64,000 nt of DNA, from assembly GCA_028023455.1 (NCBI GenBank), contig JAQFVV010013337.1:27501-91500 (forward strand). The letters run 5' to 3'. The DNA is from Epiperipatus broadwayi. Lineage: Eukaryota; Onychophora; Udeonychophora; Euonychophora; Peripatidae. The position numbers and the translations under genes were made by a program. Of the stretch, positions 16,754-32,956 are shown in pieces (within the stretch, counting starts at the first letter, position 1; the number at the start of each line of letters is the position of its first letter). The notes under the pieces are model-generated. The model was not told where the DNA came from and ran no database searches. It saw only the letters and a program-made list of their open reading frames with translations.

Positions 16754-19290
16754 ACCTGTTGAAAAGCCCACCACCTAAACTGCAAGTTGGATCCAAACTC
16801 AGCTGAACCAAACTGAATTCAAAAACAAATCACCAGCTCAGATTAGTAGAAATTTAAATTGACAGCACAGTGCTATGCACCAAGAAACTAGCTCAATGGT
16901 TGGTGACGATTAGAGACCCCTGAACTGTCACTAATATCACATAATAAATTAACTAAGATAATTTTAAATCCTATCATATGTATATGTTCAGGTTTCCAAC
17001 ACAGACAGTGGGCATTACCATTTAAAATAATTATTGAATAAAAGAATTAAGAACTAAGAAACCAAGTGTGTTTATAAAATATTTAATAATACCAGAAATA
17101 GTTTTGTTTGAATTTAAAATAATGATTATATTAATCACCTCTTGCCTTTAATGTAGTTTATAATTATAATAACAATGGCGATCCTTATTATAGGCCAATG
17201 AGTATTATGCAGGTATCAGTAGTGATGGAAATTATTATTCTAATTTTATTACGACAGAATGTGAAATTTATTTTCACATTTGCAAATCCATTCATGGAGA
17301 GCAAGATACACATTTAGGGCATAACTTTAATCTTTTATTAGAAAAGTTATTTAATTAAATATAACTGAGAATTTGTTCGACTTTAATTGAAATCCCTTCA
17401 TCACGAATTATGAGCATCAGAGTGGGATTTACTGGAACAGAGAGGTAATGGTGCTGACGAATTATGAGCTAGAAAGTAAACATGAAAGATAATTGCTGGT
17501 CAGTGGTTTAAGTAATATGGTGGCATGCATTTGACAGGTCTTACTGCCCTTTAAGAAGATGTGGAACACAGGGAAGCTAGGCTGAGTCGTAACTATGAAC
17601 TTTTGGTGTTCCAAATATAACATGAGTGGGGGAGGAAGTGTTTTCTTCTTTTATAATTAAAATATCAAAAATATCACAACCGACAAGCCTAAAACATGGA
17701 AGATTGCCTTATGTCAGCAACGTTCGAAGATGATGACTTGATGGTCATCATTTGAATAATAAAACCCAATTTATTATAGAATGCTCTATGTGATGACTTG
17801 ATCAACTTAATTAAAGTCAAATGAGTTTTAACTAAAACTATTTCAAAGCATTTAAAAATTATATTAATTATGCCCCAAACATCGTGCCCCTCCTGAATCT
17901 TAATAGAAAATAACAGAAATTTGAATTAGGATATATTTAGTTGATTCCTTTATTGACCTTTTTGCAAAAACATTTTAGATTATACAAGAATAAATAAATA
18001 TTTGGTGAATACGAGAAAAAATAGCTGGGGCATATATTAGAATGGAAGCTAATAATTTATTATTAGCCAATTATAAAACTAGTAAACATTTAATAATTTA
18101 TTTTGACTCGATGATAAATAGAACATATAAATTTAGTTCTAACGGGTGAGAATTACGATTAGACTTAATATTATATTATTTGCATAAAGCAAAAGGAACA
18201 AAGGAGCTCATCGTGGCATATAATTAAAAATAAACAACATTAATAAATCACACAAAATATATACATAATATAGTAAATGAACCGCCATCATAAGCAAGAA
18301 AAGTTAAAGACTAGAGGTTGAGACAATTACTATGAATTTAAAAAAGCATAAATAATAGAAAGTTTTGTACAGATTTACATTAAAGAATGAAAAGAGCTCT
18401 TAAAGGGAGTGTAAAGTAAAGTTTGAAACTGGCCAGAAAGTTACGGCTCTTTATGGAAATATATTGCCCATTTCTTCCAGGATGGTTCCTTAGTTTACAG
18501 GTCCAGGTTGGTAAAATGTAGGCATGCATTTAGTCAATTACTTGAACAGCATTTTGATTGATTTTGGAAGCATCATTGGTTGGAAAGGATTTAGCAGCTT
18601 CAGTGAAGATTTTCAGAGGACTTCAGGAATTGTAGCAAGATTCCTGATGTTTTAGCCCTTCACCATGATCAAAACACTATTTAAATTTATGATTTTAAAA
18701 AGCACAGAATTTACTGGCACTTTTCTGCAACAAAGATGGCTTCTTCCTCTCCAAACTTTTCAGAGCTATTTATACTGTCCTCTGATGCCTTCAGGGTATC
18801 ACTTCTTTCATTATCAATGTTACAAAATCTACTGGTTGTTTTTAGGTACATTCCTTCAATAAGGCTTTTAAACTCATTAATTTTAATTCATTTTAATTAG
18901 AAAATGAATTCTTAAAATCAGAAAAATGATTTTAATTAGGAAATCCTTACATTTTAAATACTTATCTTTTTTTCTAATTAATAAAACTTTAACCATTGTT
19001 TTGGAAAGGGAAAATCTGAAAGCTTGTCGAAAGAATGTAGCTTTCAATCACTAAAAATTTAACAAATTATTTTAAAATAAAATCAAACATTCCCGGGCAA
19101 TGAAACTTTCAAACAATTATATATATTTAAATATTTACAAATATATATGCACAATCCACGCAGTTACAATATATATAAATTCATGAATAATTTTATCATG
19201 AATTTATTAATAGCATTGATTAATTTAAACTCAAACGAATTAATTTTAATACACATTTATAAAATAAGTTTTTCTTTATGGAAATTAGCA
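16751..19290. other. Non-coding stretch, slightly less AT-rich
   Basis: I see no convincing gene. The parts at about 16751-16930, 17400-17640 and 18480-18860 are less AT-biased than the surroundings. They may be old repeat copies or decayed exons, but no frame stays open and no motif can be recognised. Confidence 0.4.
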
Positions 19291-19405
19291 TGGATTAAAC
19301 ATATAAAGCCCCATTGCATCAGAAATTTAAGGTTAGTACTAGGGTTTGAAGTGGGCTTATGGCTAGATGTCATGAAGCTAGAATCGAACTCAGATCTGAC
19401 TGCTT

Positions 19406-19407
<2 letters not shown>
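19290..19407 (-). mobile_element. Possible tRNA-derived SINE remnant
   Basis: On the minus strand, starting from the (TA)n, the sequence reads GAGTTCGATTCTAGC, which contains a perfect tRNA B box (GTTCGATTC). No matching A box or acceptor stem can be found because (TA)n lies directly upstream. The related phrase TGCTTCAATATATA also precedes the (TA)n at about 48147-48155, which supports a repeat family. This is a tentative call resting on the B box and the shared junction. Confidence 0.35.

Positions 19408-19481
<74 letters not shown>
19408..19481. repeat. (TA)n microsatellite
   Basis: This is a pure (TA)n tract next to the possible SINE remnant. Frames that seem to cross it are repeat translations (IYIYIY) and are not genes. 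Confidence 0.96.
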
Positions 19482-19482
<1 letters not shown>

Positions 19483-21480
19483 AGCAAGAACATATAAAGA
19501 ATTTTAAAGATTTTAATTGTTTGAGAATTTGATAAATAATGATAGAGGTAATAATAAAGAATTTGAAGTGAAAACTGTTTTTTTTTTTAAAAAAAAATTG
19601 TGATTAAAGATAGGAAGTTATTTCATAGATCATTGAAATTATATCTTGAATGGACATTTTTACATATTTAGTTACAATAAACCTTTACATAAAGTAGAAA
19701 CATGAAAACTAAGAAAAAGTGAGAAGAAAATATTGAAGTCTTTAAATGTATATATTTGGAAGTGAATGAAAATAAAAATAAAATTAAAAGATAAAATCAA
19801 AAATCTAATAATATTAAAAAAAAATATGTTGGGTCATTTACCAATAAATGAATGTGGAAGTAAGTGTATACAATATATATTAAAAAATATAGAAATATGA
19901 GAAGAAGAATATCATGGATAATTTGAGATGTGAAATATTTGTGGTTACTTAAAAAATAGAGAGGCTTGAAAAACAAATTATAGTTTGAAATGTGTGCACT
20001 ATCTTTTTATACATAACTTATAATTAATATCATATATATGTATTTGCAAATATTTAACATTTTTAATGAGATATTATATGTATTTTTTGTTTTTGATATA
20101 TTCAAGAAAATTATCAATTAAAAAGTGAACTTGAACCTGAAAACATGCCATACAGTAATTATGTTTTTGGATGTTTCTGTATAAATTCAAAAATAACTCA
20201 CTTTAATTTTAATCCTAGTTTTGAAATAAGGTGAAATGGTCCATCAAACTTTTCTATATTGTAATACTAGTTTCATAAGTGAGAATAATAATGAAACAAT
20301 GGGGGAGATACTTAAATTTATCAATCAAAAGTGTGCAGTGGCAATTTTAATTGCGACTGAAATTTTTTTACTCTCTCAATTTCTAGCATCTCCATATAAA
20401 ATCTTTACATAATGTTAAGATTTATTTACAAAAATATTTAGAAGATTTTGAACATTAATACAAATAATTTAATTTTTTTAAAAATAATTGATAAGTAAAA
20501 AATAATTCCTTTCTTGTTTGTTTTGATAGCATATTTTTATAAATAAGAACTTATTATTACATTAATAATTTGATTCATCTTAAATAACAAACAATTTAGT
20601 ATAGTTATCATATTATCCATCAAAGAATTTAAACAATATGATACCAGAACCAAGTTAAAAGTCATACAAGTATGATAGTACTGCATATGTAAATTAATAC
20701 AACAACTTAATTAAACAGAAGTTTGTGATAAAATGCAATGTGACATTGACATTATATGTAAACTGTGTATAATACAAAATTAATTATTTTTAAAAGAAAT
20801 AGAAATAAAAGGCATATTATTTACTGATGATCCCAAAGAAAATCATAAAAAGTAATCAATTTTTAATCCATCAAATTATAAATAAATCGAAATGCTAGAC
20901 AACTTGTTTGCATACAATTTAAAAATATGTCCTCAAATTGATTTTTGTTCACATATGAACCTTTTCAAGATTGTCTTTTAAAATTATTTATTTATAATTT
21001 AATTGATTAAAATTTATACTTTTGTGACAACAGTATGGTAGTATATTTAAAGAAAATGTTTCTACATAATAATATAATTAGCTTTTCATAATAATTACAC
21101 TAAATAAATACATAATGCCAAGATGAGGAATAAATTTGACTTCCCCTTGAATATAATATAAATAATAAGGCATATTAAATGTTATCATAATAATAATTTA
21201 TGGGGCAATAAATCATACTTTCAGATTCAAAATTTATAGAAAAATGTATGATTTTTGAATACATTTCAGGAACATTCATGTATGTTTTTGGGTGTAGCAA
21301 TAATAATAGGTAAAAATGTTAATAAGATTTTGCATTTAAAATATGTTTAAATCTCAAATAGGATAAGCATTATTCAAATATATACTAAAAATTACCCACA
21401 TGTCTACTTACTCCCCATACACCCTTAATATTAAAAGGACTTTTAAATAAGTTAATTGCTTCAGAATCATAAGTTATTAA
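19482..21480. other. AT-rich non-coding stretch
   Basis: I see nothing here that I can support as a gene or repeat. Short poly-A and poly-T runs are frequent, and no frame is open for long. Confidence 0.5.
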
Positions 21481-21486
21481 TAATAA

Positions 21487-21586
21487 AGATTCTTTAATTT
21501 TTTTTTATTTCATTTCTCTCAATGAAGACAACCTTAACTTTTTCAAAATTAATAGTATGGCCTGTATCTTTTTCATGGATATACAA
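21487..21586 (-). pseudogene. GIY-YIG-type tail, Penelope-like element relic
   Basis: Read on the minus strand, 21586 down to 21487 is one open frame of 33 codons containing HEKDTGHTINFEKVKVV followed by FIERNE. The pattern H-E-x-x-T-G-H-x-I-N-F, then a short beta segment and an acidic residue, is what I know from the C-terminal GIY-YIG endonuclease region of Penelope-like retroelements. The upstream GIY..YIG motifs are not visible; a hairpin (21596-21713) sits exactly where they should continue. A decayed relic is likely. Other GIY-YIG proteins that share this tail cannot be ruled out. Confidence 0.45.
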
Positions 21587-21595
21587 AGTAAAACT

Positions 21596-21713
21596 AAGAT
21601 ATTTATTTCTAACTGTATTTTTATGCACCTTTATTTTTTTATTTAAGATCAGATTAGTTTGAGCTTAAATAAAAAAATAAAGGGGTATAAAACACGGGTT
21701 AAAAATAAATATC
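21596..21713. repeat. 52-bp inverted repeat (hairpin)
   Basis: AAGATATTTATTTCTAAC.. to ..TTTATTTTTTTATTTAAG (21596-21647) pairs with CTTAAATAAAAAAATAAA.. to ..AAAATAAATATCT (21664-21713), around a loop of about 16 bases. It is probably a small foldback insertion interrupting the GIY-YIG relic. Confidence 0.8.
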
Positions 21714-21899
21714 TCTATGTATTTTTAATCTATTAATTTTACATTTAAAAACACAAAGTAAATTTTGTAATACGTATATAATTATTTGGAAATATGGAAG
21801 TAGGTCATCATACATAATTACTGTTGATAATGTTCTTTATTTGTAATCTAATAATGGCTGTTGCATTTTGAAAACTATTTTTCTGAATACAGGAATGAC

Positions 21900-22950
21900 T
21901 CTGGCTTTATATCTTAATAGTTCAATGTTTTATGCACTGTGGGGATTCTTATAAAATCAATAGCATTTTAAATCTAAAATCTAAAATTATAATGGAATTT
22001 TACATCCATTGGAATTTCCAAAAATTTCTCTCAATATTTGAATGGAATCCATTTTTTTAAAACTATCATAAGCCCATTTATTCTTTGGTTGATTTGAATA
22101 CAAAGTTTGCTGTAAAAGAATTATAATTATCTTAATAAATATTTTATGTGGCCCTATATCATTTTTTTATAATTTTTATTAAATATAAATATTAGTATTG
22201 CAAGAATTTTCAATCATTTGGTTCATTTTCATTATTTAGATTTTTGGTATGTTATTATGCCAACATTTTTTTATATTTCTTTATCTACTTCATTTAAGAT
22301 ATTTCCAGGAGCTTTTTCTCTTATTATATTTGATTATATGTCTTTCCTCTTTATTTAAAATGCTTGAAATTAAGAAACTATAGTAATTATTTTGGCAACA
22401 TTTTGTTTTTTATTGCTTTACAATTTTTGTAGTACTCTTTCACACACTTCATAATGCCTTCTTATTTTTAGCAATAGTTTCGTTTTTTATCTTTTTGTTG
22501 CTGAAGTATTTTTCCCTCCACTAATATATTCTTTAAAATTTTTGAAACTTTTACTTTTCTATAGTTTTATTTGCCAATTTGAAGTTACGTTTTTTATATC
22601 ATTGATAATTCCTTTGTGTATTATTTTACATAATTCCAAGATATTCATTTTTAATGGATGATTTTTAAACAAAGAATTTTCTTCCTGCTTTGCTATATCT
22701 CAATCAATAATTTAATAGTGAATTGCTGAATTTTTGTAATATCTATGTTTGTTGCCAGTGTTAAAAAAATATCAGTTATCTTCTTATTGATGCCAGTCTT
22801 GTTTTAAATCATTTGTTATATGCTGACTTATATAGCAGTTATTTTTTATTATTGCTCTCATCGTATTTGCCTCATTATTCACTTTATGATGATTATAATC
22901 CACAGATTTTGTTACACATTCTGTACATTTATTAAACCTTTGACAAGATG
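21900..22950 (-). pseudogene. Possible non-LTR retrotransposon relic
   Basis: The plus strand is T-rich throughout. The minus strand translates in broken pieces that resemble the linker between endonuclease and reverse transcriptase in RTE/L1-like LINEs: a basic stretch with LCKIIHKGIINDIKN and KSFKNFKEYISGGK (about 22500-22640), then REKAPG (about 22310), the phrase that usually opens the reverse transcriptase domain, and a candidate motif A region near 22050. Several stops and frame changes separate the pieces. No YxDD is found. The call rests on the order of weak matches and is tentative. Confidence 0.35.
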
Positions 22951-23087
22951 TGAATCAAGCTGATCATCATCATCTCAAATTATTTTTTTCCTTTATTTTA
23001 TTGGTATTGCTACAGTGCACTTTTATCAAAGCCGAGACAATTTTAAATATTAATGTCATAATGCATTATTAACAGCACACACGATTC

Positions 23088-26630
<3,543 letters not shown>

Positions 26631-26673
26631 CTGGTATAATGGAAAGCTTGTTAGTGCTATCAAAAGTGTTGCT

Positions 26674-26890
26674 CAGGTAGTCATAGACTCTGGAACACAT
26701 GTAAATAGTTTAACATTTATTACTGTTCCAGAGCTGTGCATGTCACACATGCCATATTGTTTTATTTTGCTTGGATTCTAAGTCTTGATCCATGCCCAGT
26801 TATTAATGTTTAAATTTGAAGCATTTAATGTATGCATTGCTGGACTAAGGAAACCAAATTTTGCTGGTCTTGAAGGGCTGTTACAATCAA
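26674..26890 (+). pseudogene. Possible retroelement aspartic protease fragment
   Basis: Upstream of the reverse transcriptase relic and on the same strand, a frame reads VVIDSGTHVNSLTF, where DSG would be the aspartic protease triad of a Ty3/gypsy pol. About 45 codons later comes a hydrophobic stretch ending in AGLRKPNFAGLEGLL, which could be the second half of the protease. Stops interrupt it. The position before RT fits pol order, but the motif match is weak. Confidence 0.3.
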
Positions 26891-27431
26891 CTAGAAGAGC
26901 AGGATAAGCACTTCTTATAGTTTCCCACACTTTCAGTCCAGCTTACCTCTGCAAAGGTAAAAAGACCAAAAACATAAAACTACCAGGTCTGGCTATACTT
27001 TGTCTTAGGTAGTAAATTGATAGTCAATTGTTTTAAGTGTGGCTGGGTTAATTCATCTCCTAGTCATAGGATAGAACTTTTTGAATCAACATCAGTACAC
27101 CTTAGATTATCCCCAAAATACATTTATGTTCAGAGGGAAATGGATTCACTTTGGGGGTAATAATAATAATATATCATTTAATGTGGGATGAGTTGCCAAA
27201 CTGTGGACAGGGAGGTTAGTAAGAAAAAAATAATTAATTGGAAGACCCAAAAGACAGAGATGTATTAAACCAAATCTTAGATAGTAGTGCAAAGGTTTTT
27301 TCAGATATACCAGGAGAAATTTAAGGCTACATCCATACAATAAAAGTTAAAGACAAGAACTACTTTCAGACTGAGACATATCTTATCCAATTCCAATATC
27401 AATAAGTGGTCAATAACCAGATCCAAAAATG

Positions 27432-27960
27432 ATAGATTTGGGAATCATTGGAAAAGAGCCATCCCCATACAATAACCCCTTGGTAGTGGTTAAAAAGAAA
27501 AGTGGTGCCATCTCATAGTGTTTAGATGCCTGTAAACTCAACAGTGTTACCATACCAGTTTGGGATGTCCCACCATCCATCCAGGAGATATTTACTTGCT
27601 TAATCCACAAGATGTTATTCTCCACCATATACTTCATGATCAGTTATCGGCAGATGGCCTTGGATCCTGGGGATAGGAAATATACTACATTTAGCCATAA
27701 TTGACATCCCCATTGATTTAAAAGAGTGCCATTCAGGTTAATCAATAGTGGGGAAAAACTGATGAGATGTCTTGACAAAGTCTTGTTAGAAGAAGTTAAG
27801 AAGCTCACTATTTGCTATTTGGATGATGTTGTTGTTGCATTGCAAGGGCCAAAAGAGCACCTCAAATATTTAAGAAAATTTTTTGAAGAGTGTGCCAAAA
27901 AATTACAGTGAACCTTGAGAAAAGTTACTTCATCCTCCTGAAGATATTATTTTGGGGGAA
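27432..27960 (+). pseudogene. Ty3/gypsy reverse transcriptase, decayed
   Basis: One frame (27432-27911) carries the RT landmarks in order: LGIIGKEPSPYNNPLVVVKKKSG at the start, LDACKLNSVTIP, an IQEIF segment, LDPGDRKYTTFSH, VPFRLINSG, MRCLDKVL and the catalytic box YLDD at 27816-27827. About three in-frame stops interrupt it, and the motif A aspartate region (about 27600-27640) is degraded (FSTIYFM). After a +1 frameshift at about 27907, VNLEKSYF and GKGVKICT continue the connection region. The motif wording is Ty3/gypsy (Metaviridae), not Copia or BEL. The copy is dead: stops, a frameshift and no intact LTRs nearby. Confidence 0.85.
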
Positions 27961-28097
27961 TATTGTTAATGGCAAAGGTGTAAAAATATGCACATATAAA
28001 GTGTAAGCCATTTAGAAATTTCATAGGCTTACCACTCATAAGCACTTTCAGTCCTTTCTGGGATTGCACAATTATTATCACAAATTCTATCCTGGAA

Positions 28098-28427
28098 TTG
28101 CACAAGATATTACCCAATTATTACATTTATTATGGAAATTCCAGAAGTAGGCATGGACCAATGAACATGATCAAGAATTTAACACTATTAAAACAATTTC
28201 TTAAATACAGTCATGTTACACCACCCAAACTCACTCACTCTTTTTATGACCAGATTGATAATAGCAAAACAGGATTGGGGGTGATCATATTTCAAATTGA
28301 TGGACAAGGAAAGCACTAAGTTTTCAGCTTTTGTAGCTGAATTCTTAGAGGGGCAGTATGTAACTATATGGTCATGGAAAAGGAAACTCTAGCCATTGTT
28401 TTGGCCTGTAATAAGTACAGACAGATA
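28098..28427 (+). pseudogene. Ty3/gypsy RNase H domain, decayed
   Basis: This continues the same pol. IDNSKTGLGVIIFQIDG (about 28251-28307) is the start of a Ty3/gypsy RNase H domain, normally D-x-S-x-x-G-x-G-x-V-L-x-Q; here N replaces the residue before S. EKETLAIVLACNKYRQI (about 28377-28427) is the next conserved block, reached in another frame. The match ends abruptly at about 28430, and no integrase or 3' LTR follows, so the element is 3' truncated. Confidence 0.8.
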
Positions 28428-28430
28428 TAA

Positions 28431-31428
28431 ACTTGATAAATAGTTTGTCGACTGATATAAGATCATAATAAGCAATTTTTTTGATATAAAATAAAGTTAG
28501 GAATGTTACTTTGACTATTTGGACTAATGGAAACTTTTTGGTCATAAAAAATGGCTGACTTTCACTATGCTCTTTTATGCTTTGTTTTAGGGTTATAATG
28601 ATACCTGAACAATATATCATCAATGATAATATGGCATAAAACAATGTTTTTGCCTATACAAAGGTCTTGGTAAATTTTGATATTCATTTGCTTTTTTACA
28701 TTGGCAAGTTCTTCTGGAATCATTTTTTCATACTGCTTTCTCATGCCAAGATTTTCAGTTGTAATTTTTCTAAATGATTTTCAATCGATGTTTATTTAGT
28801 CAGCTATTTTTCTCATTATTTGTTAATAATTTTAATGCACAATTCAATAAAGTTTTTGCCATGTTTTTATTAATTCTGCTTATTACTGACCACCATGATC
28901 TCTCTTCATCAGAGACATTCTCTCTTCTCTCAGAAAATGTTATGTTGAGAATTTCGACACTTTTTATATATCTGATCCCAAATAAATATTTTTTTTTTCG
29001 TTTACATATATATTTCAATATTGTCTACATCCATACATTCTTTAAATATATATATATATATATAGTTAGCATTTTCCTGTTATCTATATTAAAAAATAAA
29101 GTGTAACAGTAACATAAACATATTATATGTTAATGTAAGTAAAAAACATAATAGGGTCAATGGCGGCAAGAAAGTAATGACACAAATCAAATGGAATTTA
29201 TAGAATTAAAAGTAAGCTTTGTAAATATCAGTAAATAGCAATGTTTAATTGGTGATATATAATCAAAGATATTTTATAGGTATTACATAGCAAGTATTAA
29301 TATAAAATAATAAAACTTTTGATGACAGGCGTGCAGCTAATTCTTAAATTGATATTGAAATCATAGAAATAAACAACAGTTTATATCTCATTGGATTACT
29401 CATTAAAAACAAAAAATACACTAATAAAATAATCATTATAGTTTTAAGACAATGCAGTAATAAAATTAAAAATATAGAAAAATTATTTAGATATAGACAT
29501 ATATTTTGAAAAATAAGCTTACAATTATTAAACCAATGTTTTGTTATGATGTATTATGGATGTGAAAGTTTATCTGTGAAAAAAAGAAATAGAGATAAAT
29601 AAAACACTTATGGTTTTAAATTGTAGTATTGGCAATAATATTTTAAAATTCACAGACATCAAAACAAATATTTGATCAAATTTAATGTGAACAAATTTAA
29701 TGTAATCATTTTTTTTTAGAATTATAAGATGAAAGTTTCAAAATTGTTTTCTTTTCTACAACTTCATTATTAGTTCAAGTGATAACTTGTTCAGCAGCTT
29801 AAATAAGCAGGCTAAAATTGTGTGAATTTGTTCATGTCATAAAACTATTAACTTATTAAAAAATAATATGCTACAAATAATTAGCAATATAAAAAATAAA
29901 AAAGACGAAAGTGGATGGATTCGTCATAAAAACAATAAATATGTATTAGAACAGACTAGAAAACAATCAAATGATAGATGATTATTGGAGAAATGCCACT
30001 CATTTGATTACCAAAAGTTAATATGGACTTTATAACGTTTTTGAAGATACATTCTGAGGTAAACTGGTTGTTTATTTAATATAAATAATAAAACAAGTGT
30101 GTACGACTATATTGATGGCAATTTCACAAATCCGATCATTTTGATAGTAATTTTACAGATAAAATTTATCTTCCATCACTTTTACAAAGAAATATGGTAT
30201 CGCTTGGGTAATTAGGATCATTATATACACGCACACATTCATAAATATATCAAATTATATAATAATTTAATATATAATTATTTAAAAGTAATTAGTACTA
30301 CTTTTCAGTAGGTACTATTACTATATTTTATTTAAGTATAATCTTAAATAATACTAAAAAAAAACCTCGTCAACATTAAAATAAGTGTATACGACATATA
30401 TATTTCTTAATATTAAATACACAAAAACAATTTTTAATAATCATATTTTACTATGCATAAATTTTAAAATAAATATATTGCTTTTTTGAAAGCATTTTCG
30501 AAATAAACAAAAAAAAAAAAAGTAAAAACAATAATGTCTTCATAAAATGTAAAATTTTAAAGGTAAAGGCTTTATATTGCTTTTCTTAGTACCCATAAAT
30601 GTCAATAAAATATCCACTTTTTGACGTAGTAAATTCATTTATTTTTTGAAGAACACTCATAAAAAATACAATACATAAATAAACCTTAAAACGAGATAAA
30701 TTGAAAAAGTTATTTAATTCAGAATTAAAAAAAAAAAACCATCTGTTAAAACGGCATTTGAAAACCATTTCATTTTTATGTGTTTACGCGTTGATTTTGC
30801 TTAAGATTTATCCTAGATTTGATTTTTTTTTTTAGATTTATAAACATAAATATTGTATTATCTCTTTTTGATGAAGATAAAAAATTTAATCCCTATGCTG
30901 TAATAGCTCAGCTTTTAGTTGGCTTCCTGAATACAGATTTTTGAAAATGTATGGACAGATTTAAATAGGTGTATTGAGTGACCTGCTAAAATGCAAGCTT
31001 TAAAACTTCAAGTGTATCTTGATTTAGAAAATCAGTGTAATGCATGGACCCTAGATTGTTAGTGACAGCTAGGTTTTATTATATTTTTTATGTAGCTGTT
31101 TTTTTTTTTTTTTTGTTATCAATGGTCGCAAAATACTTTTAAAACTAAATACATATTGCAGGTTATTTCATATATTATAAATATTGTTTCAAACTTATTT
31201 ATTTCTATACAAACATTTTTTAAATATAATATTAATCAATAAAGTAATATTATTTTATTCAATATTCTATCGTATTTGAATTTAAACCAATTACATTTAT
31301 TGATTTTTCAAAGTTAACTCTTTATATCTCAGATCAATAAAAACAATGCAAAATTTTAAGCAAGTTGTTTCATTATATTGAGAAGGTTTAAATAATTGTA
31401 TAAAATTTATTCTAATATATATATATAT
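28431..31428. other. AT-rich non-coding stretch
   Basis: I see no gene. A small (TA)n lies at 29047-29063. About 30890-31070 is less AT-rich and may be an old repeat. The overlapping frames at 28774-29106 and 28800-29018 lie on opposite strands without motifs and are not called. Confidence 0.5.
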
Positions 31429-32408
31429 TGTAAATATCGATAAATCAATCTATATTTTAAAAATCATTTGTTATTAAAAAAAATCTCTTTGAGTTGATGT
31501 TTATATATGACGTATTATTATTGTTTATGGTTATTAGTTATAGTTGTTTGAATTTATTATTTTATTTATATGTTGATAGTACATCACTGTGAAAATTTAA
31601 TTATTAAAAATAAATAAAGACATATAAATTGTTGATTATAAAAAAGATTATTTTATTTGTAGTGATTATTAAAAATGAAATATTATTATTTACGTATATA
31701 TATATATATATTAAAAGCTGTCAAATAAATTTTCGATTTAATATTTTTTTATATGGTCAATATTTTTTTTGAATGTTAATTGTTTAAAATAAAACATATG
31801 TAACAATGGTTTTCAAAACAGCATTTTTTCTAGCACATGGAACAACAGCAGCAACAAAAGAAGCCATTATTATTAAGAAAGTGAGTAAACAAACTGAAGG
31901 ATAAAAATTTGTTGTACTTTGTTTCTTTGAAATTGCCATTCTTAAGAATAGTAGAATAAGATAAATTTCTGTAATCAATATATAAACCATGGCTGGATAA
32001 TATATATATATATATCGCAGCCAAGGAGCTGTGCTGTTTTCTTTCATTTATTCCAAAGCAGTTTAAAAAGAAAAACTAAGGAAATTTCAACACATGAATT
32101 TCAACGCGTCTGAAGCTGAAATTTGATATAGCTATCTGGAATCTATAATGGTCAATCTAATAATAATCTGAAGGTATCTAAAATTAATTAATATATTGTA
32201 TTCAACATGTCAATTATTATTTTTTTTTAAGGAGAGAAATTTTTAAAAAAAAAGAAGTATATATGTGCATTTAGAAACCAATATTTTTTTTTCAACGTGG
32301 TATTTCTTCAATTTAACTTTAGGTAGAATGTATTCTAATATTAAACAAATAAAAGAATGAAACAATGGAACAAGTTGACTTTGAAACAAAAGGTAGTAAA
32401 TAATTTTG

Positions 32409-32446
<38 letters not shown>

Positions 32447-32896
32447 AGATCAATATATTTTTTACTTTTATTTTTAATTATAAAAATATAACGTTTTTAT
32501 AAATATCATTCTATGCAATTCAAGCATCTTGTTTTCTAACAGCAATAAATGTTTAACAGGTGTCAAAATTAATGCTAAGTAATTAAAAATTTTAAAGTAT
32601 GGCTTATAAGTTTGGGTTGCATATGGGTTGCTATATGTATATTTTAATAAGTAAAATTTATATACGCAAATTTTATTATAAAAATTTTTTTTCTTTATTA
32701 TTTATTTATCTATTTTCATTTTTTTTTAAACTTCATATAATAATTCTTATGCAGACCTAAACAATAATTTTTATATTTGCTGGATATAATATACTTTTAT
32801 TTTTGTTTATTTTTAATTTTGAATATTTAAAAATATAAATATGGATTTGTGTTTATAATAATGCATACTTGTTAAGCACAAATATGACTTTATCTA

Positions 32897-32956
<60 letters not shown>

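Noticed and set aside
31784-32047. Minus-strand frame of 87 codons, repeated at 38270-38482
   Set aside because: Its recurrence is explained by the two LTRs of one element; it crosses (TA)n, differs in frame between copies and has no motif.
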